A stretch of DNA of 64,000 nucleotides from Neobacillus sp. DY30 (GCF_030123065.1 NZ_CP126093.1:1430001-1494000); one strand, 5' to 3'; positions 33,812 through 43,183 are shown, counted from the first letter of the stretch. A program made the numbers and translations. The notes: generated by a model not told the origin, from the sequence alone.

Positions 33812-33886
33812 ATGATTGTTTTATACAGTAATTTATCAGCAACTGAATATCCGAATGTAACCTGCTCCCAGACGACCTTTTTTTAG
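33812..33886 (+). CDS. bmrB: BmrB-like leader peptide of the multidrug exporter operon
   Basis: A 24-codon ORF has an excellent ribosome site (AAAAGGAGGG, seven bases before ATG). It precedes a strong terminator and the bmrCD-type genes, the position of the regulatory leader peptide BmrB in B. subtilis, where antibiotic-stalled ribosomes allow read-through. Codons 16-18 contain GTAACCTG (33857-33864), complementary at seven of eight bases to CAGGTTGC (33918-33925) in the left arm of the terminator, so the 3' end of the ORF can form an anti-terminator. The peptide itself is probably not functional as a protein. Sequence similarity to B. subtilis BmrB was not checked; the name is by position and layout. 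Confidence 0.7.
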   Translation: MIVLYSNLSATEYPNVTCSQTTFF

Positions 33887-33912
33887 TTAGTCTATTTTAA
33901 TCATTGATATTA

Positions 33913-33956
33913 AAACACAGGTTGCGTTCTTTTAGGTACGTAACGTGTGTTTTTTT
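33913..33956 (+). terminator. Attenuator terminator in the bmrCD leader
   Basis: The stem ACACAGGTTGCGT (33915-33927) / ACGTAACGTGTGT (33938-33950), with one mismatch and one G-T pair and a ten-base loop, is followed by seven T. It stands 79 bases before the first exporter gene and after the leader ORF. Confidence 0.85.
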
Positions 33957-34034
33957 GTCTCTTTTTTAGTTTCGAGGCATGCTGCACTCTTTTGCGGTAT
34001 GTCTCTTTCTTTTTTTTTACAAGGGGGTAATAGG

Positions 34035-35792
34035 ATGTTTTCGGTTTTACAGAAATTGGGTTGGTTTTTCAAAGAATATTGGAAGCGGTATCTTATCGCG
34101 ATATCATTATTAATTCTAGTTGGGATTCTAGATGTTGTTCCGCCTAAATTAATTGGGATGGCAATCGATGATATTCATCTTGGAGTTATGGATAATGGAA
34201 AAATCATAAAATATCTATGCTATCTTATCTTAATAATGATTTTCTCATACGGAATCACCTATGTTTGGATGTATAAACTATTCGGCGGAGCTTTTCTGGT
34301 TGAAAGAAAGTTAAGATCCCGTTTTATGAAGCACTTGTTAAGCATGTCACCAACATTTTATGAAAAAAATCGAACTGGCGACCTAATGGCAAGGGCCACA
34401 AATGATTTAAAGGCAATCTCTATAACCGCAGGGTTTGGGATATTGACTCTTGTCGATTCAAGTGTTTGGATGCTTACTCTCATTATAACCATGGGGATTT
34501 TAATCAGCTGGAAATTAACCATTGCAGCAATCCTTCCATTGCCCATTATGGCTTATATCATGCAAATTTATGGAAATAGGATTCATAAGCGTTTTATGGA
34601 AGCACAGGATGCATTTGGGGAGTTAAACGATCGGGTATTAGAATCTGTTGCGGGTGTAAGGGTTATCCGTGCATATGTTCAGGAAGAGGCAGATCGCAGA
34701 AGGTTTCATCAACTTACAGAGGATGTCTTTGAAAAGAATATTAAAGTAGCATGGATTGATTCGTTATTCGATCCCACAGTAAAAATACTGGTAGGAATAA
34801 GCTATATGATTGGACTAGGGTATGGTGCATTCTTAGTTTTCAATCAGGCAATTACCTTAGGCGACCTTGTTTCTTTTAATGTTTATCTAGGAATGTTAAT
34901 CTGGCCAATGTTTGCGATTGGTGAATTAATTAATATTATGCAACGAGGTAATGCATCACTTGACAGGGTAAATGAAACATTGTCCTTTAAGGAAACCGTT
35001 GAGAATCCTTTAATGCCAGTTACAATTGAAACAGCGGACCGTATTGAATTTAAAGAGGTAACGTTTCGCTATCCATCTTCAAAGGGGGATAATTTAACGA
35101 AGGTTTCTGTTGAATTGCTTCAAGGGCAAACGTTGGGAATTGTCGGTAAAACAGGCAGCGGAAAAACAACAATGATTAAACAATTATTACGACAATATCC
35201 TCTTGGAACTGGTGAACTGTCTATCTCAGGTGTACCTCTTCAAGAGCAGACACTAAATCAAGTTCGTCAATGGATTGGCTATGTGCCCCAAGATCATGTT
35301 CTTTTTTCAAAAAGTGTTAAAGAAAATATACTTTTTGGGAATTCGGAAGCAACAGATGAAGAATTGGAGAAAGCGATTGATTTAGCTGCATTCAAAAAGG
35401 ATTTAGAAATGCTCCCGGATGGATTAGAAACACTGGTTGGCGAAAAAGGTGTAGCATTGTCTGGCGGTCAAAAACAAAGAATATCGATTGCTCGAGCGTT
35501 AATAAAAAAACCTGACATTTTAATCCTGGACGATTCCTTGTCAGCCGTTGACGCCAAAACAGAAAAGAGAATTATTGATAATATTCGTGAGATTAGAAAG
35601 GACAAAACCACAATTATTACAACGCATCGAATGTCAGCTGTTGAGCATGCAGACCAAATCCTCGTTCTCGATGATGGAAAAATAATTGAAGCAGGGACTC
35701 ATGAACAACTGCTTTCTAATGATGGATGGTATAAAGAACAATTTTTAAGACAGCAAGTGGAAAATAATTTAGAAGAAGAGGTGACAGCATGA
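34035..35792 (+). CDS. bmrC: Heterodimeric multidrug ABC exporter, BmrC (YheI) subunit
   Basis: This 585-residue half-transporter has six membrane helices followed by a nucleotide-binding domain with Walker A GKTGSGKTT near 370, signature LSGGQKQR, and Walker B ILILDDSLSAVD near 495. The base after the Walker B Asp is Asp rather than the catalytic Glu, the degenerate site expected for BmrC. Its length equals that of B. subtilis BmrC as I recall. The frame is open from 33945, but ATG at 34035 behind AAGGGGG is correct for the family. It overlaps bmrD by four bases (ATGA). Expression is probably set by the upstream leader attenuator. Confidence 0.92.
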   Translation: MFSVLQKLGWFFKEYWKRYLIAISLLILVGILDVVPPKLIGMAIDDIHLGVMDNGKIIKYLCYLILIMIFSYGITYVWMYKLFGGAFLVERKLRSRFMKHLLSMSPTFYEKNRTGDLMARATNDLKAISITAGFGILTLVDSSVWMLTLIITMGILISWKLTIAAILPLPIMAYIMQIYGNRIHKRFMEAQDAFGELNDRVLESVAGVRVIRAYVQEEADRRRFHQLTEDVFEKNIKVAWIDSLFDPTVKILVGISYMIGLGYGAFLVFNQAITLGDLVSFNVYLGMLIWPMFAIGELINIMQRGNASLDRVNETLSFKETVENPLMPVTIETADRIEFKEVTFRYPSSKGDNLTKVSVELLQGQTLGIVGKTGSGKTTMIKQLLRQYPLGTGELSISGVPLQEQTLNQVRQWIGYVPQDHVLFSKSVKENILFGNSEATDEELEKAIDLAAFKKDLEMLPDGLETLVGEKGVALSGGQKQRISIARALIKKPDILILDDSLSAVDAKTEKRIIDNIREIRKDKTTIITTHRMSAVEHADQILVLDDGKIIEAGTHEQLLSNDGWYKEQFLRQQVENNLEEEVTA

Positions 35793-37804
35793 ATACTGGC
35801 CGGCGATTAACGCAGTATGCATTAAACTACAAAAAAATTATTTTAGCGGCATTATTTATGCTGACCATTTCCGTTGTTACTGATTTAGCAGGTCCATTCA
35901 TTGCGAAAAATATTATTGACCAACATATTTTAGGTATTGAATCTGTTTGGTATGAAACATCAAGTGGAAAAAACACAACAGAATATAACGGGAAGTTTTA
36001 TAAAAAAGAAAAGAATTTCTCAAACGGTGAACAAAAGGGGAAACAAATAAGAATTTTGCAGGTTGGGGCCAGGTTTGTCATCGTTGAAGAGGATCTAGAA
36101 TTTGATGGGAAAAGAACCTTCAAAGAAGGTGTTTTAACGGTTCAAAAGGGCACGGAAAAGGCGGAATATGACGCACAGTTCCTTACAACGAAAGAGCTAA
36201 TGGCGTTTTATGAGTTGGAGATTCCAGGGATTATTACGCTGCTGGTTATTTATTTTATACTATTAGTAATCTCTGCAATTTTCCAATATGGTCAGCGCTT
36301 TTTACTTCAGAAGTCAGCAAATCGAATCATTCAAAAAATGCGGGAGGATGTATTTGGCCAGATCCAACGGCTTCCAATTCAATATTTTGATAACCTTCCA
36401 GCTGGGAAGGTGGTTGCAAGGATTACCAATGACACAGAAGCAATACGCGAACTATATGTAACTGTCCTAGCCCAATTTTTTACCAGTGCCATTTATATTA
36501 CAGGAATATATGTTGCCCTTTTTATTCTAGATGTAAAGCTTGCAGCCATTTGTTTATTACTATTGCCAATCCTATATGGATGGATGTTATTATATCGAAA
36601 GTTCGCTTCAAAATATAATCATGTTATTCGTTCACGAATTAGCGATATTAATGCGACTATCAATGAATCGATCGGCGGCATGAGTATAATTCAAGCATTT
36701 GGGAGAGAAAAAGAAACAGAAAAGGAATTTGAAAAACTTAATCATGAACATTTTACGTACCAAAATAAATTACTGAGTTTAAATTCCTTAACTTCTCATA
36801 ATTTAGTAGGAGTTCTAAGAAATCTCGTCTTTGTTGCATTTATTTGGTATTTTGGCGGGCAAGCGTTAAATCCTGCTTCGGTTATTTCTCTTGGTGTGCT
36901 CTATGCATTTGTAGATTACATTAATCGTCTTTTTAATCCGGTTCAGGGGATTGTCAACCAATTTGCCAATTTGGAATCGGCTTTAGTGGCTGGTGAAAGA
37001 GTGTTTAAACTCATGGATGAATCAGGCGAGGATGTAAGTTCACAAAGAATGGATCGATTTGAGGGTAATGTTACATTTGACCATGTGTCGTTTGGATACA
37101 AAGATGGCGAGTATGTATTGAAAGATATTGATTTTGAGGTTAAACAAGGGCAGACCGTCGCACTTGTAGGGCACACTGGATCTGGAAAAAGCTCGATCAT
37201 GAATTTGCTCTTCCGTTTCTATGACTGTCAAAAGGGGAAAATTCTTATTGATGGTAAGGATATTGTCAGCATTCCACGTCAAACCATTCGTAATCATATG
37301 GGTATCGTCTTACAGGATCCATATTTGTTTACGGGTACGATTGCCTCCAATGTGAGTCTTAATGATCCATCGATAACAAGAGGAATGGTTGAAAAAGCGT
37401 TAAAGGATGTTGGGGCAGATAAGGTTTTTAAAAACCTGGAAAATGGTTATGATGAACCTGTAATCGAAAAAGGAAGTACTTTATCCAGCGGTCAGCGCCA
37501 GTTAATCTCCTTTGCTAGAGCCCTTGCTTTTAATCCAGCTATCTTAATTTTAGATGAAGCCACATCAAGCATTGATACTGAAACAGAAACTGTTATCCAA
37601 GAAGCCATGGATGTTCTTAAAAAAGGGAGAACGACGTTTATTATTGCACACAGGTTATCAACGATTCGGAATGCTGATCAAATACTTGTTTTAGACCGTG
37701 GTAAGATTGTCGAACGCGGCTCACATGATGAATTGATGGTGCTAGGAGGCAAATACTATCAGATGTATGAACTCCAAAAAGGCAGCGCCGGACTTGCAGG
37801 GTGA
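35789..37804 (+). CDS. bmrD: Heterodimeric multidrug ABC exporter, BmrD (YheH) subunit
   Basis: This 671-residue half-transporter partners BmrC. Between its first and second helices lies an insertion of about 90 residues (about 50-140), the extracellular domain typical of BmrD. The nucleotide-binding domain has Walker A GHTGSGKSS near 460, signature LSSGQRQL and Walker B ILILDEATSSID with the catalytic Glu intact, so the pair has one active and one degenerate ATP site. The start overlaps the bmrC stop. Confidence 0.93.
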   Translation: MNTGRRLTQYALNYKKIILAALFMLTISVVTDLAGPFIAKNIIDQHILGIESVWYETSSGKNTTEYNGKFYKKEKNFSNGEQKGKQIRILQVGARFVIVEEDLEFDGKRTFKEGVLTVQKGTEKAEYDAQFLTTKELMAFYELEIPGIITLLVIYFILLVISAIFQYGQRFLLQKSANRIIQKMREDVFGQIQRLPIQYFDNLPAGKVVARITNDTEAIRELYVTVLAQFFTSAIYITGIYVALFILDVKLAAICLLLLPILYGWMLLYRKFASKYNHVIRSRISDINATINESIGGMSIIQAFGREKETEKEFEKLNHEHFTYQNKLLSLNSLTSHNLVGVLRNLVFVAFIWYFGGQALNPASVISLGVLYAFVDYINRLFNPVQGIVNQFANLESALVAGERVFKLMDESGEDVSSQRMDRFEGNVTFDHVSFGYKDGEYVLKDIDFEVKQGQTVALVGHTGSGKSSIMNLLFRFYDCQKGKILIDGKDIVSIPRQTIRNHMGIVLQDPYLFTGTIASNVSLNDPSITRGMVEKALKDVGADKVFKNLENGYDEPVIEKGSTLSSGQRQLISFARALAFNPAILILDEATSSIDTETETVIQEAMDVLKKGRTTFIIAHRLSTIRNADQILVLDRGKIVERGSHDELMVLGGKYYQMYELQKGSAGLAG

Positions 37805-37926
37805 TGTTCATAAAGTGTTCAATTTTATGTTAATAAACTGTTATTTTTATCACAGGTAAAAACCCCTTATTATGATAATTTATATATGTTTAAGCTCTTT
37901 CATAAATAAAAGGGGGTGGAATATTG

Positions 37927-38010
37927 ATGACAGACTTTTCAATTGTAAATGTAATTGGCAGTTTCTTAATTCTTTCGTACTTTATTGGTTATATGATTGT
38001 AAAACATTAA
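37927..38010 (+). CDS. 27-residue single-helix membrane peptide
   Basis: ATG follows AAGGGGGTGG at ideal distance and opens a 27-codon frame coding one hydrophobic helix (FSIVNVIGSFLILSYFIGYMIV) with a Lys-His end. A terminator starts at the stop codon, so it forms its own small transcript between bmrD and fumarase. It is not recognised; small single-helix peptides of this size often join membrane complexes such as oxidases or transporters. Confidence 0.55.
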   Translation: MTDFSIVNVIGSFLILSYFIGYMIVKH

Positions 38011-38040
38011 ACTGCAGACAAATGTCTGTAGTTTTTTTTT
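38009..38040 (+). terminator. Rho-independent terminator
   Basis: ACTGCAGAC-aaat-GTCTGTAGT (one G-T pair) followed by nine T after the 27-codon gene. Confidence 0.85.
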
Positions 38041-38077
38041 GTTTTTTGGGTATATATGGTAGTGAGGTGAATGATTC

Positions 38078-39457
38078 ATGGAAAATGTTAGAATAGAGAA
38101 AGATACACTCGGTGAGGTAAAGGTTCCGGCTGATAAATTTTGGGGTGCACAAACACAGAGGAGTCTTAACAACTTCGATATTGGCATAGAAAAAATGCCG
38201 ATTGAAGTCGTCCATGCGTTGGCTGCCATAAAAAAAGCCGCCGCTATTGTCAATCATCATTTAGGAAAACTGACTGAGAGTAAAATGACGGCTATTGTTT
38301 CGGTTTGTGACTCAGTCCTTTCAGGAAATTATGACGAGCATTTTCCACTAGCAGTCTGGCAAACAGGGAGCGGTACACAAACGAATATGAATGTAAATGA
38401 GGTGATTGCCAACCGGGCAAATGAATGGCTCATAAATCAAGGAAGTATTGAACGAGTTCATCCAAATGATGACGTAAATATGTCACAGAGTTCGAATGAT
38501 ACATTTCCGACGGCCATGCATATCGCTGCCTACATAAATATAGAAGAGTATTTACTTCCTGCCATTCGTGAGCTTAAGGCCACTTTTTTTGAAAAGGAAA
38601 AGGCATTTATGCAAATAGTAAAGATTGGCAGAACTCATTTGCAGGATGCGACGCCCTTGACTTTCGGCCAAGAAATAAGCGGCTGGAGGGCTATGCTCGA
38701 AAAGGATGAAAAGATGGTGGCCGAATCCTGTCAATACTTACTGGATCTTGCTATTGGCGGCACCGCGGTTGGCACTGGAATAAACGCACATAGAAAATTT
38801 GGAGAAAAAATGGCGGAACAGCTGTCAACATTGACTGGTTACCCTTTTAAGACTTCAGCAAATAAATTTCACTCCTTAACAAGTCATGATGAAATGGTTT
38901 TTGCGCACGGTGCATTAAAAGCTCTGGCAGCTGATTTAATGAAAATTGCCAATGATGTCAGATGGCTGGCAAGCGGGCCTCGAAGCGGGATAGGTGAATT
39001 AATCATACCTGCCAACGAGCCGGGAAGTTCGATTATGCCTGGAAAGGTAAACCCCACTCAAAGTGAAGCGTTAACAATGGTTGCCTGCCAAATATTCGGG
39101 AATGATGCGACAATCGGATTTGCGGCAAGCCAAGGTAATTTTGAATTAAATGTTTTTAAGCCGGTCATTATTTATAATTTCATTCAATCGCTATCCCTCT
39201 TAACAGACAGCATTCGTTCTTTTAATGAAAAATGTGCGGTTGGAATTGAAATAAATGAAGAAGTAGTTGAAAAGCATGTGGAGCGATCATTAATGCTTGT
39301 TACGGCGTTAAATCCCTATATTGGATATGAAAAGGCTGCAGAGATTGCCAAGCTTGCCTATAAGGAAAATAGTACGCTAAAGGAAGCAGCGGTAAAAACG
39401 GGATATGTGTCCTCACAACAATTCGATGATTGGGTTAAACCAGAAAATATGATCTAA
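38078..39457 (+). CDS. fumC: Fumarate hydratase, class II
   Basis: This 459-residue iron-independent fumarase (CitG in B. subtilis) interconverts fumarate and malate in the citric acid cycle. The family signature [13 protein letters not shown] is near residue 318; [13 protein letters not shown] and the active-site [11 protein letters not shown] and [10 protein letters not shown] blocks are intact. The start ATG follows GTGAGGTGA. It is a single-gene unit ending in a strong terminator. Confidence 0.96.
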   Translation: MENVRIEKDTLGEVKVPADKFWGAQTQRSLNNFDIGIEKMPIEVVHALAAIKKAAAIVNHHLGKLTESKMTAIVSVCDSVLSGNYDEHFPLAVWQTGSGTQTNMNVNEVIANRANEWLINQGSIERVHPNDDVNMSQSSNDTFPTAMHIAAYINIEEYLLPAIRELKATFFEKEKAFMQIVKIGRTHLQDATPLTFGQEISGWRAMLEKDEKMVAESCQYLLDLAIGGTAVGTGINAHRKFGEKMAEQLSTLTGYPFKTSANKFHSLTSHDEMVFAHGALKALAADLMKIANDVRWLASGPRSGIGELIIPANEPGSSIMPGKVNPTQSEALTMVACQIFGNDATIGFAASQGNFELNVFKPVIIYNFIQSLSLLTDSIRSFNEKCAVGIEINEEVVEKHVERSLMLVTALNPYIGYEKAAEIAKLAYKENSTLKEAAVKTGYVSSQQFDDWVKPENMI

Positions 39458-39465
39458 GACCATAG

Positions 39466-39494
39466 AAAGCCCCCTCCGATAGTGGAGGGGGCTT
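39466..39494. terminator. Bidirectional terminator between fumarase and SASP gene
   Basis: An 11-base GC-rich stem AAGCCCCCTCC / GGAGGGGGCTT with a six-base loop between convergent genes. Confidence 0.85.
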
Positions 39495-39533
39495 AAGCCA
39501 TATTATTTATTTTTTACTGTGTTTTGCTTAAGA

Positions 39534-39737
39534 TTAGCGTTGGAATCCGCCAAGTTGTTGCTCAGCCATTGCTACAAGACGCTTAGTGATTTCTCCTCCA
39601 ACAGAACCGTTAGCACGTGAAGTTGTATCTGCTCCAAGGTTAACACCAAATTCTGAAGCGATTTCATACTTCATTTGATCAAGTGCTTGTTGAACGCCTG
39701 GTACTAAAAGTTGATTAGAGTTGTTGTTACTAGCCAT
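39534..39737 (-). CDS. sspB: Small acid-soluble spore protein, alpha/beta type
   Basis: This 67-residue alpha/beta-type SASP coats spore DNA and protects it from UV and heat. The two conserved blocks are complete: the germination-protease site [10 protein letters not shown] and the C-terminal [25 protein letters not shown]. The start follows GAGGAGTG. The sspB name is by position in the yhe cluster; it could equally be another alpha/beta copy. A sigma-G-type promoter stands upstream. Confidence 0.94.
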   Translation of the reverse strand: MASNNNSNQLLVPGVQQALDQMKYEIASEFGVNLGADTTSRANGSVGGEITKRLVAMAEQQLGGFQR

Positions 39738-39772
39738 AGTTGAATAACACTCCTCTTAATAATTTTGGGGTC

Positions 39773-39801
39773 AGTATGGAATTGAACCATTATGGTTATG
39801 C
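39773..39801 (-). promoter_or_regulatory. Sigma-G-type promoter of the SASP gene
   Basis: On the minus strand GCATAA (rc of 39796-39801), 17-base spacer, CATACT (rc of 39773-39778), 36 bases before ATG. This fits the forespore sigma-G pattern and the known sigma-G control of ssp genes. Confidence 0.7.
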
Positions 39802-39830
39802 TAACCATTGCCACCATGGCCTAACCCATC

Positions 39831-40085
39831 TTATAAAGTTATTAGGTATTGGAGCTGCTTCATACTTTCATTTGGTGTGGCTGGGTTAGCCGGACTTGCA
39901 CCGGCTTTAGACCCTGTTGGTGAAAAAGAGATATTCTTTTCACTTGGTAACCCATTGATATAAGTTGTTGCTTGCTTTGTAATATTTATTATGATTAAAA
40001 TTGGACTACTTATTCGATTCTTTATTTGGTAATTTATTCCTCTACATAGTCGGGGTATAGTAACGTAAACTACCCTTATACTCAT
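39831..40085 (-). CDS. Possible small protein, doubtful
   Basis: An open frame of 84 codons with no ribosome site before its only ATG. Its first 30 residues look non-coding, while the C-terminal half (TTYINGLPSEKN..SPTGSKAGASPANPATPNES) reads more like real protein. A shorter gene using an unusual start, or a decayed gene, is possible. The surrounding 374 bases (39738-40111) otherwise hold only the SASP promoter. Confidence 0.3.
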   Translation of the reverse strand: MSIRVVYVTIPRLCRGINYQIKNRISSPILIIINITKQATTYINGLPSEKNISFSPTGSKAGASPANPATPNESMKQLQYLITL

Positions 40086-40111
40086 ATATTAAAATTAAAG
40101 GGTGAGTGGAA

Positions 40112-40354
40112 ATGTCAATATGCCCAATATGTAATGGTTTACGTGAATTGTATCAATTGTGCACACATTGCGGGGAACAAATGGTGGATAGCGGCAGATT
40201 AATTGATTTTTTTGATGATTACAGTCCGTACATGGAGATTGACTTAATGAAAATGGAGGATGGTTTCCCAGATACCAATTCAGGGCAAAAATGCCCGCAC
40301 CTATATACATGTCCGGCCTGTCATAACGATGATGTCATCTTTATTAAAGAATAA
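40112..40354 (+). CDS. Small zinc-ribbon-like protein of unknown function
   Basis: This 80-residue protein has three Cys pairs: CPIC at 4-7, CTHC near 18-21, and CPHLYTCPAC near 62-71, suggesting one or two zinc sites, with an acidic middle. The frame opens with GTG at 40106, but ATG at 40112 behind AAAGGGTGA is preferred. It is not recognised further. Confidence 0.65.
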   Translation: MSICPICNGLRELYQLCTHCGEQMVDSGRLIDFFDDYSPYMEIDLMKMEDGFPDTNSGQKCPHLYTCPACHNDDVIFIKE

Positions 40355-40358
40355 TCAT

Positions 40359-40388
40359 GCTAAAAAGGTCCCGCAAATGCGGGACCTC
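40359..40388 (-). terminator. Terminator of msmX
   Basis: The perfect stem AGGTCCCGCA / TGCGGGACCT with a two-base loop has its T run (TTTTTAG) on the minus strand. Confidence 0.85.
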
Positions 40389-40397
40389 AATTACTTA

Positions 40398-41507
40398 TTA
40401 TTCATTAGTCGCACGAATGCGGGACTCAGTTTCAGCGTCAAAGAAGTGACCTTTGTTTAAATCAAATGCTAGTTCTAATTTATCTCCTGGGTGAATATCA
40501 GCTCTTGAATCTAAGCGGGCAACGAAGTCTTGGCCATCGATACTGGAGTAAACCATTAATTCTGCACCAGTTAATTCAGCTACATCAACATTTGCGGTAA
40601 TTTTTGTACCAGCAGATGCTTCGATAAATACAGGCTCATCATGGATATCTTCTGGACGAACGCCAAGGATGATCTCTTTTCCAACATAACCTTGTTCACG
40701 AAGAACTTTCATCTTTCCTTCAGGAACGGCAATAGAAGTTTTTCCAGCTACAAACTTACCATCTTCGAGTCTGCCTTTGAAGAAGTTCATTGCAGGTGAA
40801 CCGATAAATCCGCCAACGAATACATTTTCTGGCTTTTCGTATACTTCTTTTGGTGTACCCACTTGTTGGATAATTCCATCCTTCATAACTACAAGTCTAG
40901 AAGCCATTGTCATTGCTTCTGTTTGGTCATGCGTTACATAAATAGTGGTTGTATTTAAACGACGGTGAAGCTTAGCAATTTCAGCACGCATGGCTACACG
41001 AAGTTTTGCATCAAGGTTTGAAAGAGGCTCGTCCATTAGGAATACCTTTGCGTCACGGACAATCGCACGGCCTAGCGCAACACGCTGACGTTGACCACCT
41101 GATAATGCTTTTGGCTTTCTCTTTAAGTAAGCTTCTAATCCTAGAATTTTTGCTGCTTCATTTACTCGGCGATCAATTTCATCCTTCGGGAATTTACGAA
41201 GTTTAAGACCGAAAGCCATATTATCATAAACTGTCATATGCGGGTATAGTGCATAGTTTTGGAATACCATTGCGATATCACGATCTTTAGGAGCTACATC
41301 ATTAACTCGTTTTCCATCGATATAAAAGTCACCTTTTGAAATTTCTTCAAGACCAGCGACCATACGTAGTGTTGTTGATTTACCACAGCCAGACGGACCT
41401 ACAAATACGATAAACTCCTTATCTTGGATATGTAGATTGAAGTCTGTAACCGCTGTTACTTTATTGTCATAAATTTTATAAATATGATCTAATTTTAATT
41501 CAGCCAT
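40398..41507 (-). CDS. msmX: Multi-sugar ABC transporter ATPase MsmX/UgpC
   Basis: This 369-residue ATPase has Walker [10 protein letters not shown] near 37-45, signature LSGGQRQR, Walker [14 protein letters not shown], and the C-terminal TOBE-type regulatory domain (ILGVRPEDI). In Bacillus MsmX energises several carbohydrate importers whose operons lack an ATPase. The start ATG follows GGGAGGG. No permease is adjacent, as usual for msmX. A perfect 16-base inverted repeat lies in the gap to the upstream regulator gene. Confidence 0.93.
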   Translation of the reverse strand: MAELKLDHIYKIYDNKVTAVTDFNLHIQDKEFIVFVGPSGCGKSTTLRMVAGLEEISKGDFYIDGKRVNDVAPKDRDIAMVFQNYALYPHMTVYDNMAFGLKLRKFPKDEIDRRVNEAAKILGLEAYLKRKPKALSGGQRQRVALGRAIVRDAKVFLMDEPLSNLDAKLRVAMRAEIAKLHRRLNTTTIYVTHDQTEAMTMASRLVVMKDGIIQQVGTPKEVYEKPENVFVGGFIGSPAMNFFKGRLEDGKFVAGKTSIAVPEGKMKVLREQGYVGKEIILGVRPEDIHDEPVFIEASAGTKITANVDVAELTGAELMVYSSIDGQDFVARLDSRADIHPGDKLELAFDLNKGHFFDAETESRIRATNE

Positions 41508-41568
41508 TGTGTAAACCCTCCCTGTTTTGATTAACTTAAGTGTACATGAAAAGGTTTACAAACAGTAT

Positions 41569-41615
41569 GGACACAATGCACAAAGTTCTTAAAGGAAATT
41601 TTGTGCATTGTGTCC
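41569..41615 (-). repeat. Perfect 16-base inverted repeat upstream of msmX
   Basis: GGACACAATGCACAAA (41569-41584) and its exact complement (41600-41615) are separated by 15 bases. No T run follows on either strand at the stem, so this is not a classical terminator. It lies 12 bases after the regulator stop and 62 bases before the msmX start. It may be a terminator of unusual form, an RNA processing/stability stem, or an operator. Confidence 0.75.
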
Positions 41616-41626
41616 TATCGCCTTTT

Positions 41627-42544
41627 CTATTTTCTTTGTTCGTAAAGCAGACATGCTAAAAAAACAGTAAAAGCTCCGTAAAAGTCTTTCAATTGTACGC
41701 CTGTTTTATCAATAAATTTATCAATCCGATACTGCAATGTATTTCGATGGATATATAACTTTTTAGCCGTTAAACTAGCATTTAGATTATTTTCAAGGAA
41801 AATTTTTATAGTCGTATATAATTCAGGATCTTCAGAAAACACAGAGGAAAGCTCCATTTTAATTTTTTCTTTCATGTATTCAGGGAGATTGAATGCCACA
41901 AAAGCTGGAAATACTTTTTCAAAGGTAAGTATATTAGTACCTTCAAGTTTTTCTTTAGCAAACTCAAAATACTCTTTTTCCTGTTGAAAATGGCTACGTA
42001 AATAACTAGAGGAAAGGTACACTTTGCCAAAATAAAAAGATATTTTAACATAAAAATCACTTTCAAGCGTATCTGCAATGGAAGTTAGTTCACTTTCGGT
42101 AAGGGACATATGTTTTGTTTCTTCAATGACGATGCCATTATGATCATCTTCCCAAATAATTTGTACTTCATCTGAAAAAAACCCTTTTATTGCGGGCTCC
42201 ATTTCTGTTGGGTCAACTCCACGGCCTTGAATGTGAAATTGAATGAATCGAAAATTACTGTCTTCATTAAGTGAGGGCATTGATCCATTTAATAATAAAA
42301 AATCATGCCATTTTTTTGATAATGTCGTTAGTGGCTTCGCCGGAATTTTTACTTGTTCGTATAGTGTTTGAAGAAGAGTGACCTCTTTTTCTGTTAGACT
42401 TGATTTCGGAATGGCGAGCCATTGTTTTTGAGATACGTCAAAAAATATGTAAAATTGATCAGATGTATGCTGCGGTTGTTCAGTATATAAAATTGAATTT
42501 GCGTATAAAGACATGAGATTTTTTAACAAGATTAACTTCTCCAT
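41627..42544 (-). CDS. PucR/CdaR-type helix-turn-helix regulator
   Basis: This protein of about 305 residues ends in an HTH_30 domain (NNLNASLTAKKLYIHRNTLQYRIDKF) typical of PucR/CdaR regulators. The N-terminal two thirds has no PucR or CdaR sensor signature I recognise. The longest frame starts at TTG 42568; ATG at 42544 is used here, though neither has a good ribosome site. It is immediately upstream of msmX on the same strand, which suggests control of carbohydrate import, but that is inference. Confidence 0.75.
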   Translation of the reverse strand: MEKLILLKNLMSLYANSILYTEQPQHTSDQFYIFFDVSQKQWLAIPKSSLTEKEVTLLQTLYEQVKIPAKPLTTLSKKWHDFLLLNGSMPSLNEDSNFRFIQFHIQGRGVDPTEMEPAIKGFFSDEVQIIWEDDHNGIVIEETKHMSLTESELTSIADTLESDFYVKISFYFGKVYLSSSYLRSHFQQEKEYFEFAKEKLEGTNILTFEKVFPAFVAFNLPEYMKEKIKMELSSVFSEDPELYTTIKIFLENNLNASLTAKKLYIHRNTLQYRIDKFIDKTGVQLKDFYGAFTVFLACLLYEQRK

Positions 42545-42601
42545 TTGAAAAATTTTAAAATAATGCAATAATTATAACATGAATTCTGTTCGATCGAATG
42601 A

Positions 42602-42631
42602 TAAAAGGCTGACTTGTGTGTCAGCCTTTTT
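42602..42631. terminator. Bidirectional terminator
   Basis: The stem AAAAGGCTGAC / GTCAGCCTTTT with a six-base loop and T/A runs on both sides, after the small gene at 42637. Confidence 0.85.
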
Positions 42632-42636
42632 CTGCT

Positions 42637-42840
42637 TTACTCATTTATGTTAGATGGCGGTTCTTCTTCTGTCAGATTTCTTGCTTCTTCAATATTAGTT
42701 GTGTCGTGGCGTGAATGGACTGAACCACCTGATAAACCTTCATTTATTATTCTGTCAATATCTAAATACACCATGTCTTTGCCTTCATACTGCAAATCTG
42801 TCTTTGCTTGAACATTTTTTCCTTCCTTCACAATCACCAT
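42637..42840 (-). CDS. Small hydrophilic protein of unknown function
   Basis: This 67-residue acidic protein has no hydrophobic segment (LDIDRIINEGLSGG near the middle; C-terminus rich in Glu and Pro). ATG lies close after AGGAAAGGG. It is downstream of yheE with 58 bases between and shares its terminator, so it probably belongs to the same sporulation transcript. It is not recognised. Confidence 0.55.
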   Translation of the reverse strand: MVIVKEGKNVQAKTDLQYEGKDMVYLDIDRIINEGLSGGSVHSRHDTTNIEEARNLTEEEPPSNINE

Positions 42841-42898
42841 TCCCTTTCCTGTTTTCTAATAGTTTGCGGAAAGGGGAATATTTCATGCAGTTTAATGA

Positions 42899-43108
42899 TT
42901 ATTCGTAAACATGGAATAGCATTAATTCATGAATTTGCCTGGATAACGATTCTATATCATCCTGCTCAGGAGTATTCGCAGTCCATTCAATTTTTCCAGT
43001 TTGATGATAGATACCTGAGTATCTTTGCTTTTTATAGTAAAACGAAAAATTCCAGCCTGGAATTTTTTCATTTTCAAATAAAGGCTTATATTGAAAATGT
43101 GTCAGCAA
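42899..43108 (-). CDS. yheE: YheE-family protein (DUF5342)
   Basis: This 69-residue protein shows the YheE pattern: HFQYKPLFENEKIPGW, FYYKKQRYSGIYH, GKIEWT and the C-terminal ELMLFHVYE. The longest frame starts at 43117, but TTG at 43108 is nine bases after GGGAG and gives the N-terminus known for YheE, so it is chosen. In B. subtilis yheE is in the same cluster as yheC and yheD. Function is unknown; probably sporulation-linked. Confidence 0.75.
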   Translation of the reverse strand: MLTHFQYKPLFENEKIPGWNFSFYYKKQRYSGIYHQTGKIEWTANTPEQDDIESLSRQIHELMLFHVYE

Positions 43109-43183
43109 CGGTAACATCTCCCTTTAATACTAGTGATTATTACTAGCTTACGGGAAATAATGAATACAATCCAGCAAAACTTT

